DNA from: Phocaeicola plebeius DSM 17135
GTDB lineage: Bacteria > Bacteroidota > Bacteroidia > Bacteroidales > Bacteroidaceae
DNA length: 64,000 bases
Direction of reading: 5' to 3'
NCBI RefSeq assembly: GCF_000187895.1
Contig: NZ_DS990127.1
Location: 142,894-206,893, forward strand
Shown: positions 53,418 to 63,215 of the stretch, piece after piece
Layout of the letters: each line of letters begins with the position of its first letter
How positions within the stretch are numbered: the stretch's first letter is position 1
Position numbers and translations under genes: made by a program
Notes under the pieces: generated by a model
What the model saw: only the letters and a program-made list of their open reading frames with translations
Databases searched by the model: none
Told to the model about the DNA's origin: nothing

Positions 53418-54527
53418 TTAATCTTTCTTTTTCATTTCATTCTTAAAATCGTGGTAAATGTCTTTTCCGAAAAGAATCCAGGCAGATTCAAAGATGAAAG
53501 CCAGAAAGGCAAATGCGATGATAATCATCATTTTCTTTGGAGATGAAGGAACAAGTGGTACCGTGGCCGGTTCTACTACGGCAAATACAGGTTTTGCTTC
53601 TTGTACTTTTCCACGTAGTACCTGGAGCTGTCCCATGGATTGACTGTAGATTTGTTCTGCCAGACTTAAATTTTTTTGTAATCTTTCTTTTTCAGAAGTA
53701 ACGGTTTGTAAGATTACGTTTCTGTTTGCATCTGCGAACTGGGCATACTCTTGTTGTGCTGCAAAGTATTCTTTTTTATATTGTTCGCATAGATTAAGCT
53801 GGAAATCATAATCTTGCTTTGCTTTGCGAGTGCGATAATCGGTGATATATTCTTGTAGTTTATATACGGCACTATCTGCCACAATTGCTGCTGCAAGTGG
53901 GTCTTGCAGGGCTACGCTAACTTTAGTCATATTGGTCTTTACATCTGTTTCAACTTTTAAGACATCTTGTAGCATCTTGATGTGCATATCTTGCTCTTTA
54001 GTCAGTTTAAAAGGATCGATTGTTGTTACGGTATCTGGTTTTTCTTGGCTGAAAAGTGACTTGACGCCTCCTATAGCAGCTTTGGGAAGTCCTGTCACGT
54101 AAGTCCACCATGGTTTTTGTTCTATATCCAAATAGTCATAGAGTAGCATGGTTTTTCCGTCTTGAGTCTGAATTGGGACTTGAAGAACTTCTAATGCATA
54201 TGGGTTAGTTTTTACAATTTCAGGAAACATATTAAAAGTAAGGGCATCCTCTCCAAATCCAGTTGAGCTGTTTACCAGTCCAAACATTGAAGCAATGCCA
54301 GATAAACCACTTGCTCCATTCATTCCAGATTCAGGTGAAAGGCTTACATATGCGTGGTAGGTTTTAGGTAAACTAAAGCCGATAACAGCTCCAATTAAAG
54401 CACTTATACCACAGACTTTGTATAATTTAAAGCGGTTATGGAATAATATTCTAATTAATTTGAAGAGGGTAATATTATTCTTTATTTCGTCTGAAGTTTC
54501 TTGCTGTTTTTTATTCTTTTCTTCCAT
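53418..54527 (-). CDS. Wzz-like polysaccharide chain length determinant
   Basis: A 369-residue inner-membrane protein of the Wzz/chain-length family: a first membrane helix at about 33-55 ('YKVCGISALIGAVIGFSL'), a periplasmic region with a long coiled coil ('DYDFQLNLCEQYKKEYFAAQ' to about residue 310), a Pro-rich segment 'VEPATVPLVPSSPKK' and a second helix near the end. It lacks the tyrosine-kinase domain of capsule co-polymerases. With Wzy it sets chain length. Confidence 0.9.
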   Translation of the reverse strand: MEEKNKKQQETSDEIKNNITLFKLIRILFHNRFKLYKVCGISALIGAVIGFSLPKTYHAYVSLSPESGMNGASGLSGIASMFGLVNSSTGFGEDALTFNMFPEIVKTNPYALEVLQVPIQTQDGKTMLLYDYLDIEQKPWWTYVTGLPKAAIGGVKSLFSQEKPDTVTTIDPFKLTKEQDMHIKMLQDVLKVETDVKTNMTKVSVALQDPLAAAIVADSAVYKLQEYITDYRTRKAKQDYDFQLNLCEQYKKEYFAAQQEYAQFADANRNVILQTVTSEKERLQKNLSLAEQIYSQSMGQLQVLRGKVQEAKPVFAVVEPATVPLVPSSPKKMMIIIAFAFLAFIFESAWILFGKDIYHDFKNEMKKKD

Positions 54528-54575
54528 CTTGTTCTAATTATTAATTTATGAATCCTTCGAAAAAGAACTGATTTA

Positions 54576-55352
54576 TTATGAGTTAATTATACGTATTTTG
54601 GCTTTTTTGTAAAAGAAAGAAGGCAGAAATATTATAAAGAAATATAAGTAAGCCTTGATATAAGAAAAGTGTAATATTTCATGGTAAACTCTGATATTGT
54701 ATTTTATCAGTGATAGTTTGTTTCTGGAAATAGACGATTTCCGTAAGCGATAGATAGCCAAAGGTTCCTTCATTCCATATGAAACTTTATGCTCTCTTAG
54801 AATCTTTAACCATAATCCCCAGTCTTGTCTTTTTCTTAAATGGGGGAGATATATTTTTCCTGTTTTCTGGCTGTCATAGATGGCAGTCAGGCACCCAATA
54901 CCATCGTCATGTTTCATGTCTGTGTAGGTAATCTTCTTATTACAGATGACTATTCCTTGAATTTTGCTGTTTTCGTCGCAAGTCATATATGAGGTATACG
55001 ATAGTACACAGTTTTTTTCAATCATGAAAGCCAGTTGTTTTTCCAGTTTTTTAGGCATCCAGCAATCATCGCTGTCACAAAATGCGATGAAACGACCCTG
55101 GGCATTTTCGATGGATTTATTTCTGCATATTCCTGCTCCACTATTTTGGTTAAGTTGAAATAATTTTATGCGGGAATCTTTTTTTATAAACTCTTGTATG
55201 ATTTCTATGGTGTTATCACTGGAACAATCGTCCGTAATTAACAATTCCCAATATGGATAGCTTTGGTTAATGATGGATTCTATTGTTTCAGCAATAAAAG
55301 GGGCTGAGTTGTATGAAGGGGTGATGATAGAAACTAAGCCAAGATTTTCCAT
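54576..55352 (-). CDS. Family 2 glycosyltransferase
   Basis: A 258-residue GT-A enzyme: 'VSIITPSYNSAPFIAETIES' at the start, 'LLITDDCSSDNT', the metal-binding 'FIAFCDSDDCWMPKKLEKQ' and an 'RKRQDWGLWLKIL' acceptor-site segment. It adds one sugar to the lipid-linked repeat unit on the cytoplasmic face. The sugar cannot be told. The base composition is clearly more A/T-rich than the flanking chromosome, as for its neighbours. Confidence 0.88.
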   Translation of the reverse strand: MENLGLVSIITPSYNSAPFIAETIESIINQSYPYWELLITDDCSSDNTIEIIQEFIKKDSRIKLFQLNQNSGAGICRNKSIENAQGRFIAFCDSDDCWMPKKLEKQLAFMIEKNCVLSYTSYMTCDENSKIQGIVICNKKITYTDMKHDDGIGCLTAIYDSQKTGKIYLPHLRKRQDWGLWLKILREHKVSYGMKEPLAIYRLRKSSISRNKLSLIKYNIRVYHEILHFSYIKAYLYFFIIFLPSFFYKKAKIRIINS

Positions 55353-55410
55353 GAATTATATAGTTTGATATGAATTTTAAATAGTTTAGTAATCGTTGAT
55401 TTTGAATTTA

Positions 55411-56202
55411 TTATCCCTTAAATACTCCATATAGCATATACCTGAGTGCGTTTACTATGTTTGTTTTGTGTTTAAATTTTGAGTATTTAAACAAGCTGAA
55501 GTAACAGGCATATAATATAGCAAATATTTTTCCTCCGATTAGTTTTTGGGTAAATTTTCCTCTATCGATAAAATATTCTTTTGAGAATTTTGCAGAATCC
55601 CATTGAGAACTGCCGGGTAGTAATCGGGCAAGTGTTATAGGTACAAAATAGATGGATAACTTATTTCTCAGACAGTTATGTAGAAAAATATTTTCTTCTC
55701 CTCCCGCTTTTGATACTCCTGAACCAACTTTTTCATCAAAAAGTATATTTTTCTCTTTTATTTTGGAGAGCTTAAATGCTATTTCGACACTTGAGACTTT
55801 GAGGCAATCAAAACTATTTAATTTCTTGATATGTTGTGGGTAGTGTTTGATTGGATCTCGATTAACCTGAAATACAATAATGTCTGCCTGAGGAATATTT
55901 TGGAAAGCCTGTCTTATTGTTTCAGGATAGTTTAATGAGAAATATTCATCGTCATCACATATTATGCATATATCTCCGCATGCATTTGCTATTGCCAGGT
56001 TTCTGCTTTTTGATAGTCCGCGTTCTGTTGTATGAATGATTCGAGCTTTACATTCTTCGTTTTGGTGGTTTTGAAACGTTATATTTTCAGTTTTATTTAT
56101 ATCACATTGATTTACGATTACTACATCACTCTGTATATTACTTTTTTGGATGATATCTGTATTTTTTTGATGCATACAGGAAATAAGAACTTCTAGTGTC
56201 AT
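55411..56202 (-). CDS. Family 2-type glycosyltransferase, divergent
   Basis: A 263-residue protein with a diverged GT-A start ('TLEVLISCMHQKNTDIIQKS'), 'ERGLSKSRNLAIANACGDIC', the acidic motif 'ICDDDEYF' and 'GSGVSKAGGEENIFLHNCL'. The lower similarity to typical GT2 makes the sugar assignment impossible. It overlaps the Wzy gene by four bases and is translated with it. Confidence 0.78.
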   Translation of the reverse strand: MTLEVLISCMHQKNTDIIQKSNIQSDVVIVNQCDINKTENITFQNHQNEECKARIIHTTERGLSKSRNLAIANACGDICIICDDDEYFSLNYPETIRQAFQNIPQADIIVFQVNRDPIKHYPQHIKKLNSFDCLKVSSVEIAFKLSKIKEKNILFDEKVGSGVSKAGGEENIFLHNCLRNKLSIYFVPITLARLLPGSSQWDSAKFSKEYFIDRGKFTQKLIGGKIFAILYACYFSLFKYSKFKHKTNIVNALRYMLYGVFKG

Positions 56203-57272
56203 AGTAGAAAGTATATTGAGTTATAAATATATTCAGCTTTAGGAAATAATACTGTTTTTAATCCGTAAAAAGCGATGATAGCCAGGCAGATGAGTCCAAA
56301 TAGTATTTTTTTGTTCTGCTTTTTTAAATCGATAAGATAGAAAAAAAATGGGAAGGCAGAAATTATGATGAAATAATCAGCCAATCGGTTTACTATCGGT
56401 ACTTTCAATAATAGCAGCTTGAAACAGAATCCCAGATAGCCAAAATAAAAAAGCTTCTTTTCAAAATCATTTAATGAGTTATTTTCAAGTAATTTAAGTC
56501 CCCAATAAAAGAATGGAATGAATATATACTTGGTAAGCGAAGTAATGATGGAAGAACTCATTTCCTCCTTTTCAAGGTGTGCAGCATAGGCTGGGGGAAG
56601 ATAGTCTGTCAAGAATGAAAAAGTTTTTAAGTTTAGAAAGAAACTTCCTATGAAGGATATGATTAATATTATTTCTAACCATTTGTTATTCAGTTTTTTT
56701 ACAAAAGGATACAGGTATATTGATAATAATATTATGCTAGATACATGCATGAAAAAAGCGATGCCAATCCATACTAGGCATTGCTTGGCTTTAGATTCGC
56801 AATACAAAATGCATGCATAAGTTCCGCAATGAATGGCTACGGCTTGCCTTAGCATATTCAACTGATTGTTGAATATATTTGTATAACCAATGTATAATAG
56901 GATGAAGATAAAGAGGTAAGACGCTTGAAAACGTTTTAGTATTAAAAATAATAATGTAAAATTAATCGTATAGAAGATGTAATATAAACCTTGTCCGTGG
57001 ATACCTATGCTATTACATATTTTGATAATATAATAAAATAAAAATTCACCTTTTTCCTGATAAAGCTCTAATCCCCATCCGTCAAATAATCCTATATATG
57101 TAGGATAATCTGTTCCAACATAGTATTGTCCTCCTGATATGATTAACCAGATGGCGCAAAAATGAAAAAAGAGAAGGAAAAGCGCTCCGTCTGATAACTG
57201 GCAATCCTTATACTTTTTACCAAAGAAATAACTGATAGCTATCGAATAAATTAGATTTCCAAAGAAAACCAT
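56199..57272 (-). CDS. wzy: EpsG/Wzy-like O-antigen polymerase
   Basis: A 357-residue protein with 9-11 membrane segments and a periplasmic loop holding 'GGQYYVGTDYPTYIGLFDGW', typical of EpsG-family polymerases. It joins repeat units after flipping. Its low similarity to other polymerases is normal for Wzy. The start overlaps the preceding gene's stop by a base or so. Confidence 0.85.
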   Translation of the reverse strand: MVFFGNLIYSIAISYFFGKKYKDCQLSDGALFLLFFHFCAIWLIISGGQYYVGTDYPTYIGLFDGWGLELYQEKGEFLFYYIIKICNSIGIHGQGLYYIFYTINFTLLFLILKRFQASYLFIFILLYIGYTNIFNNQLNMLRQAVAIHCGTYACILYCESKAKQCLVWIGIAFFMHVSSIILLSIYLYPFVKKLNNKWLEIILIISFIGSFFLNLKTFSFLTDYLPPAYAAHLEKEEMSSSIITSLTKYIFIPFFYWGLKLLENNSLNDFEKKLFYFGYLGFCFKLLLLKVPIVNRLADYFIIISAFPFFFYLIDLKKQNKKILFGLICLAIIAFYGLKTVLFPKAEYIYNSIYFLL

Positions 57273-57964
57273 TATTTAAATTTTTTGTAGATTCGAGAGC
57301 ATAATTTTGCAAAATGTTCTCCCAGTATGTTTTTAACTAGCTTATAAAGTTTTTCTTTGGGACCATGCCATGATCCGGCAAAGTGATGTATTGTATATGT
57401 ATTCGAAGTGGTATGAATCTGTCCCGTTTTATAAGATTTAGCTGTAAGATAATCTGGTGAAAGCGGATGTATATGTTTATTTAAGAGTTTATTGGCTTTT
57501 AGAATCTTAAATATGATTTTGGGCAATGGAGTGGTATTCTGTGTACCGTCCTCCCGATAAAAAGATTTATTCTGGTAATAATCTAATATCAGTTTTACCC
57601 AATCTGCTTTAGGAGAAGCACCAAAGATTCCTGCTTCAATTCCTATCTGGTTCTCATATCCTAAAAGGTAATCATTGTTTAATAGAGGATTGAGACTTTT
57701 GATGACTTCTACATCCATATCCATATAGATGCCACCATAATTATATACGGCATAAAGACGTATGTAATCTGCGGCGAAAGCATATTTTTTAGCTTCGAAT
57801 GCCTCTTTTACCCATTGTGAAGAATTAATGTCAAAGCAATCAAAATTCCAAAGCTTAAATTCATAGTCGGGAAGTTTCTCTTTCCAGCTTTTCATGTATT
57901 CTTGTAGCTTTTCAGGAATTGGGTCATTGCTCAACCAGCAGTAGTGTATAATTTTAGGTATCAT
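57272..57964 (-). CDS. GT32-like capsular glycosyltransferase
   Basis: About 230 residues from the ATG at 57962-57964 ('MIPKIIHYCWLSNDPIPEKL'); an upstream in-frame ATG at 57997 lies inside the preceding gene. Landmarks are the 'IPKIIHYCW' opening and the DxD site in 'YNYGGIYMDMDVEVIKSL', both typical of the Gly_transf_sug (OCH1/mannosyl or galactosyl-like) family, with 'HHFAGSWHG' late. Confidence 0.87.
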   Translation of the reverse strand: MIPKIIHYCWLSNDPIPEKLQEYMKSWKEKLPDYEFKLWNFDCFDINSSQWVKEAFEAKKYAFAADYIRLYAVYNYGGIYMDMDVEVIKSLNPLLNNDYLLGYENQIGIEAGIFGASPKADWVKLILDYYQNKSFYREDGTQNTTPLPKIIFKILKANKLLNKHIHPLSPDYLTAKSYKTGQIHTTSNTYTIHHFAGSWHGPKEKLYKLVKNILGEHFAKLCSRIYKKFK

Positions 57965-57972
57965 ATATCTGT

Positions 57973-59142
57973 TTATTCTTGTATTAGTCTTATCCATTGT
58001 TCTGAGATGCTCTCAGAACTAAATCTTTTTGAAGAGCTTATCGCGTTTATCGCATATTTTTGACGAAGTGCATCATCATTCATCAGTTCTTCTATGGCAC
58101 TGGCGTAAGCCTTTAGATTGTTATCTTCCACAATTATTCCGTTTTCAGAATCTGTTATAATTTCAGATAAGGAGGGATAGCTATTGAGTGCTACGGGAAC
58201 AACACCAAATTGTTGCGCTTCGGTTATTGTTAATCCCCAACTTTCCAGTTGTGAGGTCATGAGAAAAATGGAAGCGTCCCAATAATATGGCTTAGGATTT
58301 TTGTTTCCCTCAAATGAAATGTTATTCAGCTGTTTATCAGTGCAGTATTTTTTATATAAATATTCGTCGCTTCCAGTGCCTACGATTGTAAGGGTCCAGT
58401 CTGTCGACGGATTCTTCTGGCATATTTGTTCCCATGCTTTAATTGCGAAGAGAATTCTTTTAGGATTCTCTACAAGCCGAGAAACTATTAGTACCTTTTT
58501 CTGCTTTCTTTTTAATTCTTCAATTGGGAAAAAATCATTGAAAGATAGTGCGTTATGGATGATAGTAAACTTTCTGTCATCGTTTATTTTTCCAAAATCC
58601 ATAAAAGGACGAATTAATTTATGCGATAAAAGTACGATTCTATCAGCATATTTATAGGTGTCGTTGTAGTAATGGGGGAATTTGTATTGTTGGTGCCACT
58701 TAATGAAAGGAAATAATCCGATTTTAATAACAGTGGGTATGATGTTATTAATTTGTATTTTATGAGGAATTATGTAGGAGAATCTGATAGACGATTTCTC
58801 AACTCCTGGAAACAAATGATGTGCAAAAATGATTTTCACATTTATGCCTTCACAGGCTTTTTTTAAAGACTTAGTAAGTCTGAACTGCCCCTGTAAGATG
58901 ATAGCTTCAATCGCATTTTTTTTTATGAAGTTGATCAAAGGAGTGTGTTGGCGATGGTTCTTTAAATGTATTTTTTCTGTAAAACTGGTCCGTATATATT
59001 TTGAATCGATGTCATTGTAGTATGCTAAAAAGCATTTGCAATGAAATGTGGTAGAAAACTCCCTGCATAGGGTATCTGTAATTCTTTCAGTGCCTCCCAA
59101 ATGAGGACTGACATCGAAAGTATTTACAAATAAAATATTCAT
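57973..59142 (-). CDS. Family 4 glycosyltransferase
   Basis: A 389-residue GT-B enzyme: N-terminal 'NTFDVSPHLGGTERITDTLC', the GT4 motif 'VSRLVENPKRILFAIKAWEQ' and the nucleotide-sugar site 'SQLESWGLTITEAQQFGVVP' (E-x7-E). It is a retaining transferase of the polysaccharide repeat unit. Its end is 8 bases before the preferred start of the GT32-like gene. Confidence 0.9.
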   Translation of the reverse strand: MNILFVNTFDVSPHLGGTERITDTLCREFSTTFHCKCFLAYYNDIDSKYIRTSFTEKIHLKNHRQHTPLINFIKKNAIEAIILQGQFRLTKSLKKACEGINVKIIFAHHLFPGVEKSSIRFSYIIPHKIQINNIIPTVIKIGLFPFIKWHQQYKFPHYYNDTYKYADRIVLLSHKLIRPFMDFGKINDDRKFTIIHNALSFNDFFPIEELKRKQKKVLIVSRLVENPKRILFAIKAWEQICQKNPSTDWTLTIVGTGSDEYLYKKYCTDKQLNNISFEGNKNPKPYYWDASIFLMTSQLESWGLTITEAQQFGVVPVALNSYPSLSEIITDSENGIIVEDNNLKAYASAIEELMNDDALRQKYAINAISSSKRFSSESISEQWIRLIQE

Positions 59143-59227
59143 TATTTGTTGTTGGTAATCTGAGTTCTTAATAATCTGTTTTTCTTTTAAAGGTATATTG
59201 GGCTTTTATAGAGACAATAATAGAGTC

Positions 59228-60277
59228 TTACTTGTTTTGAGAGGAGAAAAAAGCTCTCATGCAATTGTTTAACTTTAGATTATATCGTAAAAATGGATAT
59301 ATACATTTCCGGTTTTTATTATCTCTCCATACTTTGATATATTTTAAATATCTGTTTATGGTTAATCCTTCTGTGTGCTTATAGATGTCCTGATTTAATT
59401 GTTTTATTTGTGCGTCAAATTTAATGAGTGCTTGTGTATCCGTATTCTTGTATGCGAGGTATAATCTGTATATTCGTGACACTTCTACTACTGCTCTATA
59501 AAAAAGGTATTCTTGATATAGAGGAGTCAGATGGGCATGGCAGGTGTTATATTTGTCAATCAAAGAAAATGATAATTTTTCCATTGAATACATATTCTTC
59601 ATGAGTGTCTTGGGATTTACAGTTTGCCCTGCACGGCCTAGAAGATATTTGTATAGAGGCTTTTTTAAATAATAGGCAGTCTTTACCGTTGTCATAGGGA
59701 TAAATGTCCACTCCACATCTGTGTAAGATATCCCTTCGGTTTGTTTGTATTTTATGTGAATGATATTTTCTCTTTTATAAGCCACATTGTGCATATGAAT
59801 ATATGGAACTGACGCTTTTCTATCCGTAAAGAAACGTGGAAAGTCAAATATCTGTAATTCAGGGTATTGGTAAGAAGATTGTGAGAGCGTTTGACCTCCC
59901 TCATCTATTGTGACATAATCTGTGAGTAGTAAGTCAACATCTATTCCGTTAATGTTCTTAATCAGTTCTTCCAGAATAGGAGTTGAGAATGAATCGTCAG
60001 CATCTAATATTTTTATGTATTTTCCTTTTGCTACAGGTAGTCCTGCATTGATGCATGAACCATAATTTCCGTTTGTTTTATCAATGATGACAAAAACATC
60101 CGGATATTTTTGTTGGTAGGCTTGTGCTATTGATAAAGAGCTGTCAGAACTTCCATCATTAACAACTATAACTTCCAGATATTCTAGTCCGGTTTTTATC
60201 AAGAGTGAATCTAAACATTTGTTTAGATATTTTTCCATGTTATATGTTGGAATGATAATTGAAAGTAATTTCTCCAT
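59228..60277 (-). CDS. Family 2 glycosyltransferase
   Basis: A 349-residue GT2 enzyme: 'LSIIIPTYNMEKYLNKCLDS', 'VIVVNDGSSDSSLSIA', 'YGSCINAGLPVAKGKYIKIL' with 'DADDSF', then a longer C-terminal part (about 230-349) typical of capsule enzymes. It starts 10 bases after glf, so it may use a sugar linked with galactofuranose, but that is inference. Confidence 0.88.
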   Translation of the reverse strand: MEKLLSIIIPTYNMEKYLNKCLDSLLIKTGLEYLEVIVVNDGSSDSSLSIAQAYQQKYPDVFVIIDKTNGNYGSCINAGLPVAKGKYIKILDADDSFSTPILEELIKNINGIDVDLLLTDYVTIDEGGQTLSQSSYQYPELQIFDFPRFFTDRKASVPYIHMHNVAYKRENIIHIKYKQTEGISYTDVEWTFIPMTTVKTAYYLKKPLYKYLLGRAGQTVNPKTLMKNMYSMEKLSFSLIDKYNTCHAHLTPLYQEYLFYRAVVEVSRIYRLYLAYKNTDTQALIKFDAQIKQLNQDIYKHTEGLTINRYLKYIKVWRDNKNRKCIYPFLRYNLKLNNCMRAFFSSQNK

Positions 60278-60287
60278 GGTATGAGCT

Positions 60288-61406
60288 TTAAAATAGGTTT
60301 AATACTTGTTCAACAATAGGTGCCATGTCATAATATTTGTATTCAGCCAGTCGTCCTCCAAATATAACATTGCTTTCTTTGTCTGCTAACGATTTGTATT
60401 TGCTATAAAGAGAATTGTTTTTTTCATCGTTTACCGGATAGTATGGTTCCATTCCGTCTTTCCATTCAGTGGAATATTCTTTGGAGATAACCGTTTTAGG
60501 GCATTTCTCAATGTCTGCTCCGAACATCTCAAAATGCTTGTGCTCAATGATCCGGGTATAAGGTATTTCTTTTTCAGTGTAATTGATTACCGCATTTCCC
60601 TGCAGATTGCTGCAATCGTGAATTTCTTCTTCAAAACGGACTGTGCGGTATTCAAGTTTGCCGAATTGGTAATCGTAATATTCATCAATTTTGCCTGTAA
60701 AGACAATTTTGCTTGCAATGCTTTCCCAATATTTCCTGTCTTTAAAGAAATCCGTATTTGTTCGAACCTCAACCCCTTCTAATAACCCTTCTATCAATTT
60801 GTTATATCCTCCGATGGGGATTCCTTGATATCTGTCATTGAAATAGTTGTTGTCGTAAATAAATCTTACGGGTAATCGTCTGATAATAAATGACGGAAGC
60901 TCTGTACATTTACGTCCCCATTGTTTCTCTGTATACCCTTTAATTAATTTTTCGTAGATATCTTTTCCAATAAGAAGCAAGGCCTGTTCTTCCAGGTTTC
61001 GGGGTTCTGAGATTCCGTCTTCCTGCATTTTGCGCAATGCTTCGGCCTTCTGTTCTTCTATTTTGGCATGTGCTGCTTCTGGAGTGGTAACCCCCCACAT
61101 CTGATAGAAGGTGTTCATGTTAAAAGGAAGGTTATATAACTTCCCCTTATAATTGGCTACTGGGCTATTGGTATATCTGTTGAACTCTACGATGGAGTTT
61201 ACAAAGTCCCATACCTTCTTACTGTTTGTATGAAAGATATGTGCGCCATATTTGTGTACGTTTATACCTTCTATATTTTCGCAGTAGATATTTCCTCCGG
61301 TATGAGGGCGTTTATCTATTACCAAACATTTCTTTCCTTCTTTAGAGGCCTTATAGGCGAATGTGGCTCCAAACAGGCCTGAGCCTACTATCAGATAATC
61401 ATACAT
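60288..61406 (-). CDS. glf: UDP-galactopyranose mutase
   Basis: A 372-residue flavoenzyme with the FAD-binding start 'YDYLIVGSGLFGATFAYKAS', 'DKRPHTGGNIYCENIEGINV', 'HKYGAHIFHTN' and 'GYTEKQWGRKCTELP'. It converts UDP-galactopyranose to UDP-galactofuranose, so the polysaccharide made here very likely contains galactofuranose. Confidence 0.96.
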   Translation of the reverse strand: MYDYLIVGSGLFGATFAYKASKEGKKCLVIDKRPHTGGNIYCENIEGINVHKYGAHIFHTNSKKVWDFVNSIVEFNRYTNSPVANYKGKLYNLPFNMNTFYQMWGVTTPEAAHAKIEEQKAEALRKMQEDGISEPRNLEEQALLLIGKDIYEKLIKGYTEKQWGRKCTELPSFIIRRLPVRFIYDNNYFNDRYQGIPIGGYNKLIEGLLEGVEVRTNTDFFKDRKYWESIASKIVFTGKIDEYYDYQFGKLEYRTVRFEEEIHDCSNLQGNAVINYTEKEIPYTRIIEHKHFEMFGADIEKCPKTVISKEYSTEWKDGMEPYYPVNDEKNNSLYSKYKSLADKESNVIFGGRLAEYKYYDMAPIVEQVLNLF

Positions 61407-61449
61407 GTCTTTACTAGGAATATGTTGTTAATTATAAAGGAATTTCGGG

Positions 61450-62892
61450 TCAACTTCTTTTCTTTGTCAGGAAGTCTTTGAATGTGTAGTAGAGCTTATC
61501 TTTAGTAAGCCCTAAATAGATTGCATAGATAATAATGCCGATTGCTATACATGCAATTAAGCTTATAATACTATTCGTATTGCTTGTTAGTGTGATGGGA
61601 ACAATGGCAAATGCCATGATGGCAGTTCCTATGCAATAATTAAGAAATGATTTTGATTTCCAGTTAATGGGGATGTACCTTCTTCCGATAAGCATCATGC
61701 TGAATGTGACTAAAAATTCAGCCACGAGCGTGGCTATGGCCGCGCCATCTTGTGAAAGAGAAGGTACCAGGCATAAATTGAGTATAAAATTTGATGCGGC
61801 TCCAATAGCTGTACAAATAATCACGATATTTTCTTTTCCCTGCGGATATAATATTTGTATACCCAGAATGCCCGACAAGCTAATCAGGACAATGATAGGA
61901 GATATTAGCTGCAAGGTGGTTATTGCTGCGTGATATGTGCTGCCACAGAATAAGATGATTAGTTCTGGAGCCAGAACGATTGTTCCGACAGTGATGGGCA
62001 ATGAGATTGCAAAAATAAACTCTGTGGCTTTTTGAGCCAATCGGTTGAACTCTTCTTTTTGCTGGTTGGACAGCAGGTTTGTCAGCCTTGGAAGCATGAC
62101 TGTGCCCAGTGCACTGGTTACTCCTAATATCATCTGTGAAAGGCGGGTTGCCGCTGTAAACAGACCTACACTCTCTGTGTCTTTAATAAACCCCAGCATT
62201 ACCGAATTAAGATTGACGTATAAGCTGATAATAAGGTTTAATACAAAAATCCGTAAGGCCGGTTTAAGGTGCTTTAATGGATGGAGTTGTTTAAAAGGAA
62301 TGAATGAGATGTATTTCTTTAACCGTATGAAGTTGAAAATATTTCCTCCTACCACGCCTACCACGCAATACATGCCATACCATAATATGTCTTGTGGGGT
62401 TTTGACACAGATGAAAAGAATAAAGAGTGCCGAAATCTTCACAATCAATCCCCTTATGGTAATGTATTTAAAATCTTCGATGCCTTGGTAAAACCATTCG
62501 CATCCAATGGTGGTAAATAAGATGCTTGTGCTGAGAATTAAAAATAAGGGGATATTTACTTGGATTTCAGGTATCAGCAGGCATAGGATGAAGACAAGAA
62601 GGTAGCCTAAAAAAGTCAGAGAGAAATGGAGAAGCAGGATTTCCAGTGTGGTTTTATTACATTCGTATTGATTGTCTCGTACTTTCGCAATTTCTCTGAT
62701 TGCATACATGGGAATGCCCAGGCATGTAAATAAAGATATATATTGAATGATAGATTGGTAGAAGTTGACTTGTCCGATTCCTTCTGCTAACATTATCCGG
62801 GATGCATACGGAAATGTGAGTACAGGAAAAATTAAACTGGAAACGGTATTTATGAGGTTGAATATATAATTTGTTTTTATGGACTTGGACAT
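61450..62892 (-). CDS. wzx: Wzx-like repeat-unit flippase
   Basis: A 480-residue MATE/MOP-type protein with about 12-14 membrane segments ('LINTVSSLIFPVLTFPYASR', 'IMLAEGIGQVNFYQSIIQYI', 'GLFTAATRLSQMILGVTSAL'). It moves lipid-linked repeat units across the inner membrane. It is the first gene of the polysaccharide operon; UpxY and UpxZ genes, usual at this place in Bacteroides capsule loci, are absent. The leader to the -7 box is about 115 bases. Confidence 0.9.
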   Translation of the reverse strand: MSKSIKTNYIFNLINTVSSLIFPVLTFPYASRIMLAEGIGQVNFYQSIIQYISLFTCLGIPMYAIREIAKVRDNQYECNKTTLEILLLHFSLTFLGYLLVFILCLLIPEIQVNIPLFLILSTSILFTTIGCEWFYQGIEDFKYITIRGLIVKISALFILFICVKTPQDILWYGMYCVVGVVGGNIFNFIRLKKYISFIPFKQLHPLKHLKPALRIFVLNLIISLYVNLNSVMLGFIKDTESVGLFTAATRLSQMILGVTSALGTVMLPRLTNLLSNQQKEEFNRLAQKATEFIFAISLPITVGTIVLAPELIILFCGSTYHAAITTLQLISPIIVLISLSGILGIQILYPQGKENIVIICTAIGAASNFILNLCLVPSLSQDGAAIATLVAEFLVTFSMMLIGRRYIPINWKSKSFLNYCIGTAIMAFAIVPITLTSNTNSIISLIACIAIGIIIYAIYLGLTKDKLYYTFKDFLTKKRS

Positions 62893-63177
62893 GACCTCTA
62901 TCGTGTGGTTTTAGGGTACGCTTCGCCGTTACCTGTCCCATACCAATCCATCCTGAGAAGACAAAAAAAGGTATGCAAGGTAAGCGTGATATTTCGTTTA
63001 TCTTACAAAAATACCCCCTTTCATCGAAATGTCAAAAGGAAATTTCGACAAAATGAGTTTTCAAAGGGTTTTAGTAGACAAATGAGTAGAAATCATAAAT
63101 ACTGCATTGTTTTTTCTTGTTTTTTCCGGTCTGTTTTTCGTCTGTTCCAAAATGCAAGTACGTTTAGGAGAAAACTG
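62893..63177 (-). promoter_or_regulatory. Polysaccharide operon leader and promoter region
   Basis: A gene-free stretch between wzx and the IS. On the minus strand -33 TTTG (63033-63036), exactly 19 bases, then TATTTTTG (63006-63013) form a full Bacteroidetes promoter. TCGAAAT/ATTTCGA (63024-63030 and 63042-63048) is a 7-bp inverted repeat over the -33 box, and another ATTTCG lies at 62991-62996 on the other side of the -7 box. Confidence 0.6.
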
Positions 63178-63215
63178 TAGTGTACTAAATAAGTTGACAC
63201 AATTTATTTAGTAAC

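Noticed and set aside
62991..63048. Phase-variable invertible promoter as in B. fragilis capsules
   Set aside because: The repeats are only 6-7 bases long and do not resemble the longer known recombinase sites, and no invertase gene is close. Kept only as a low-level remark.
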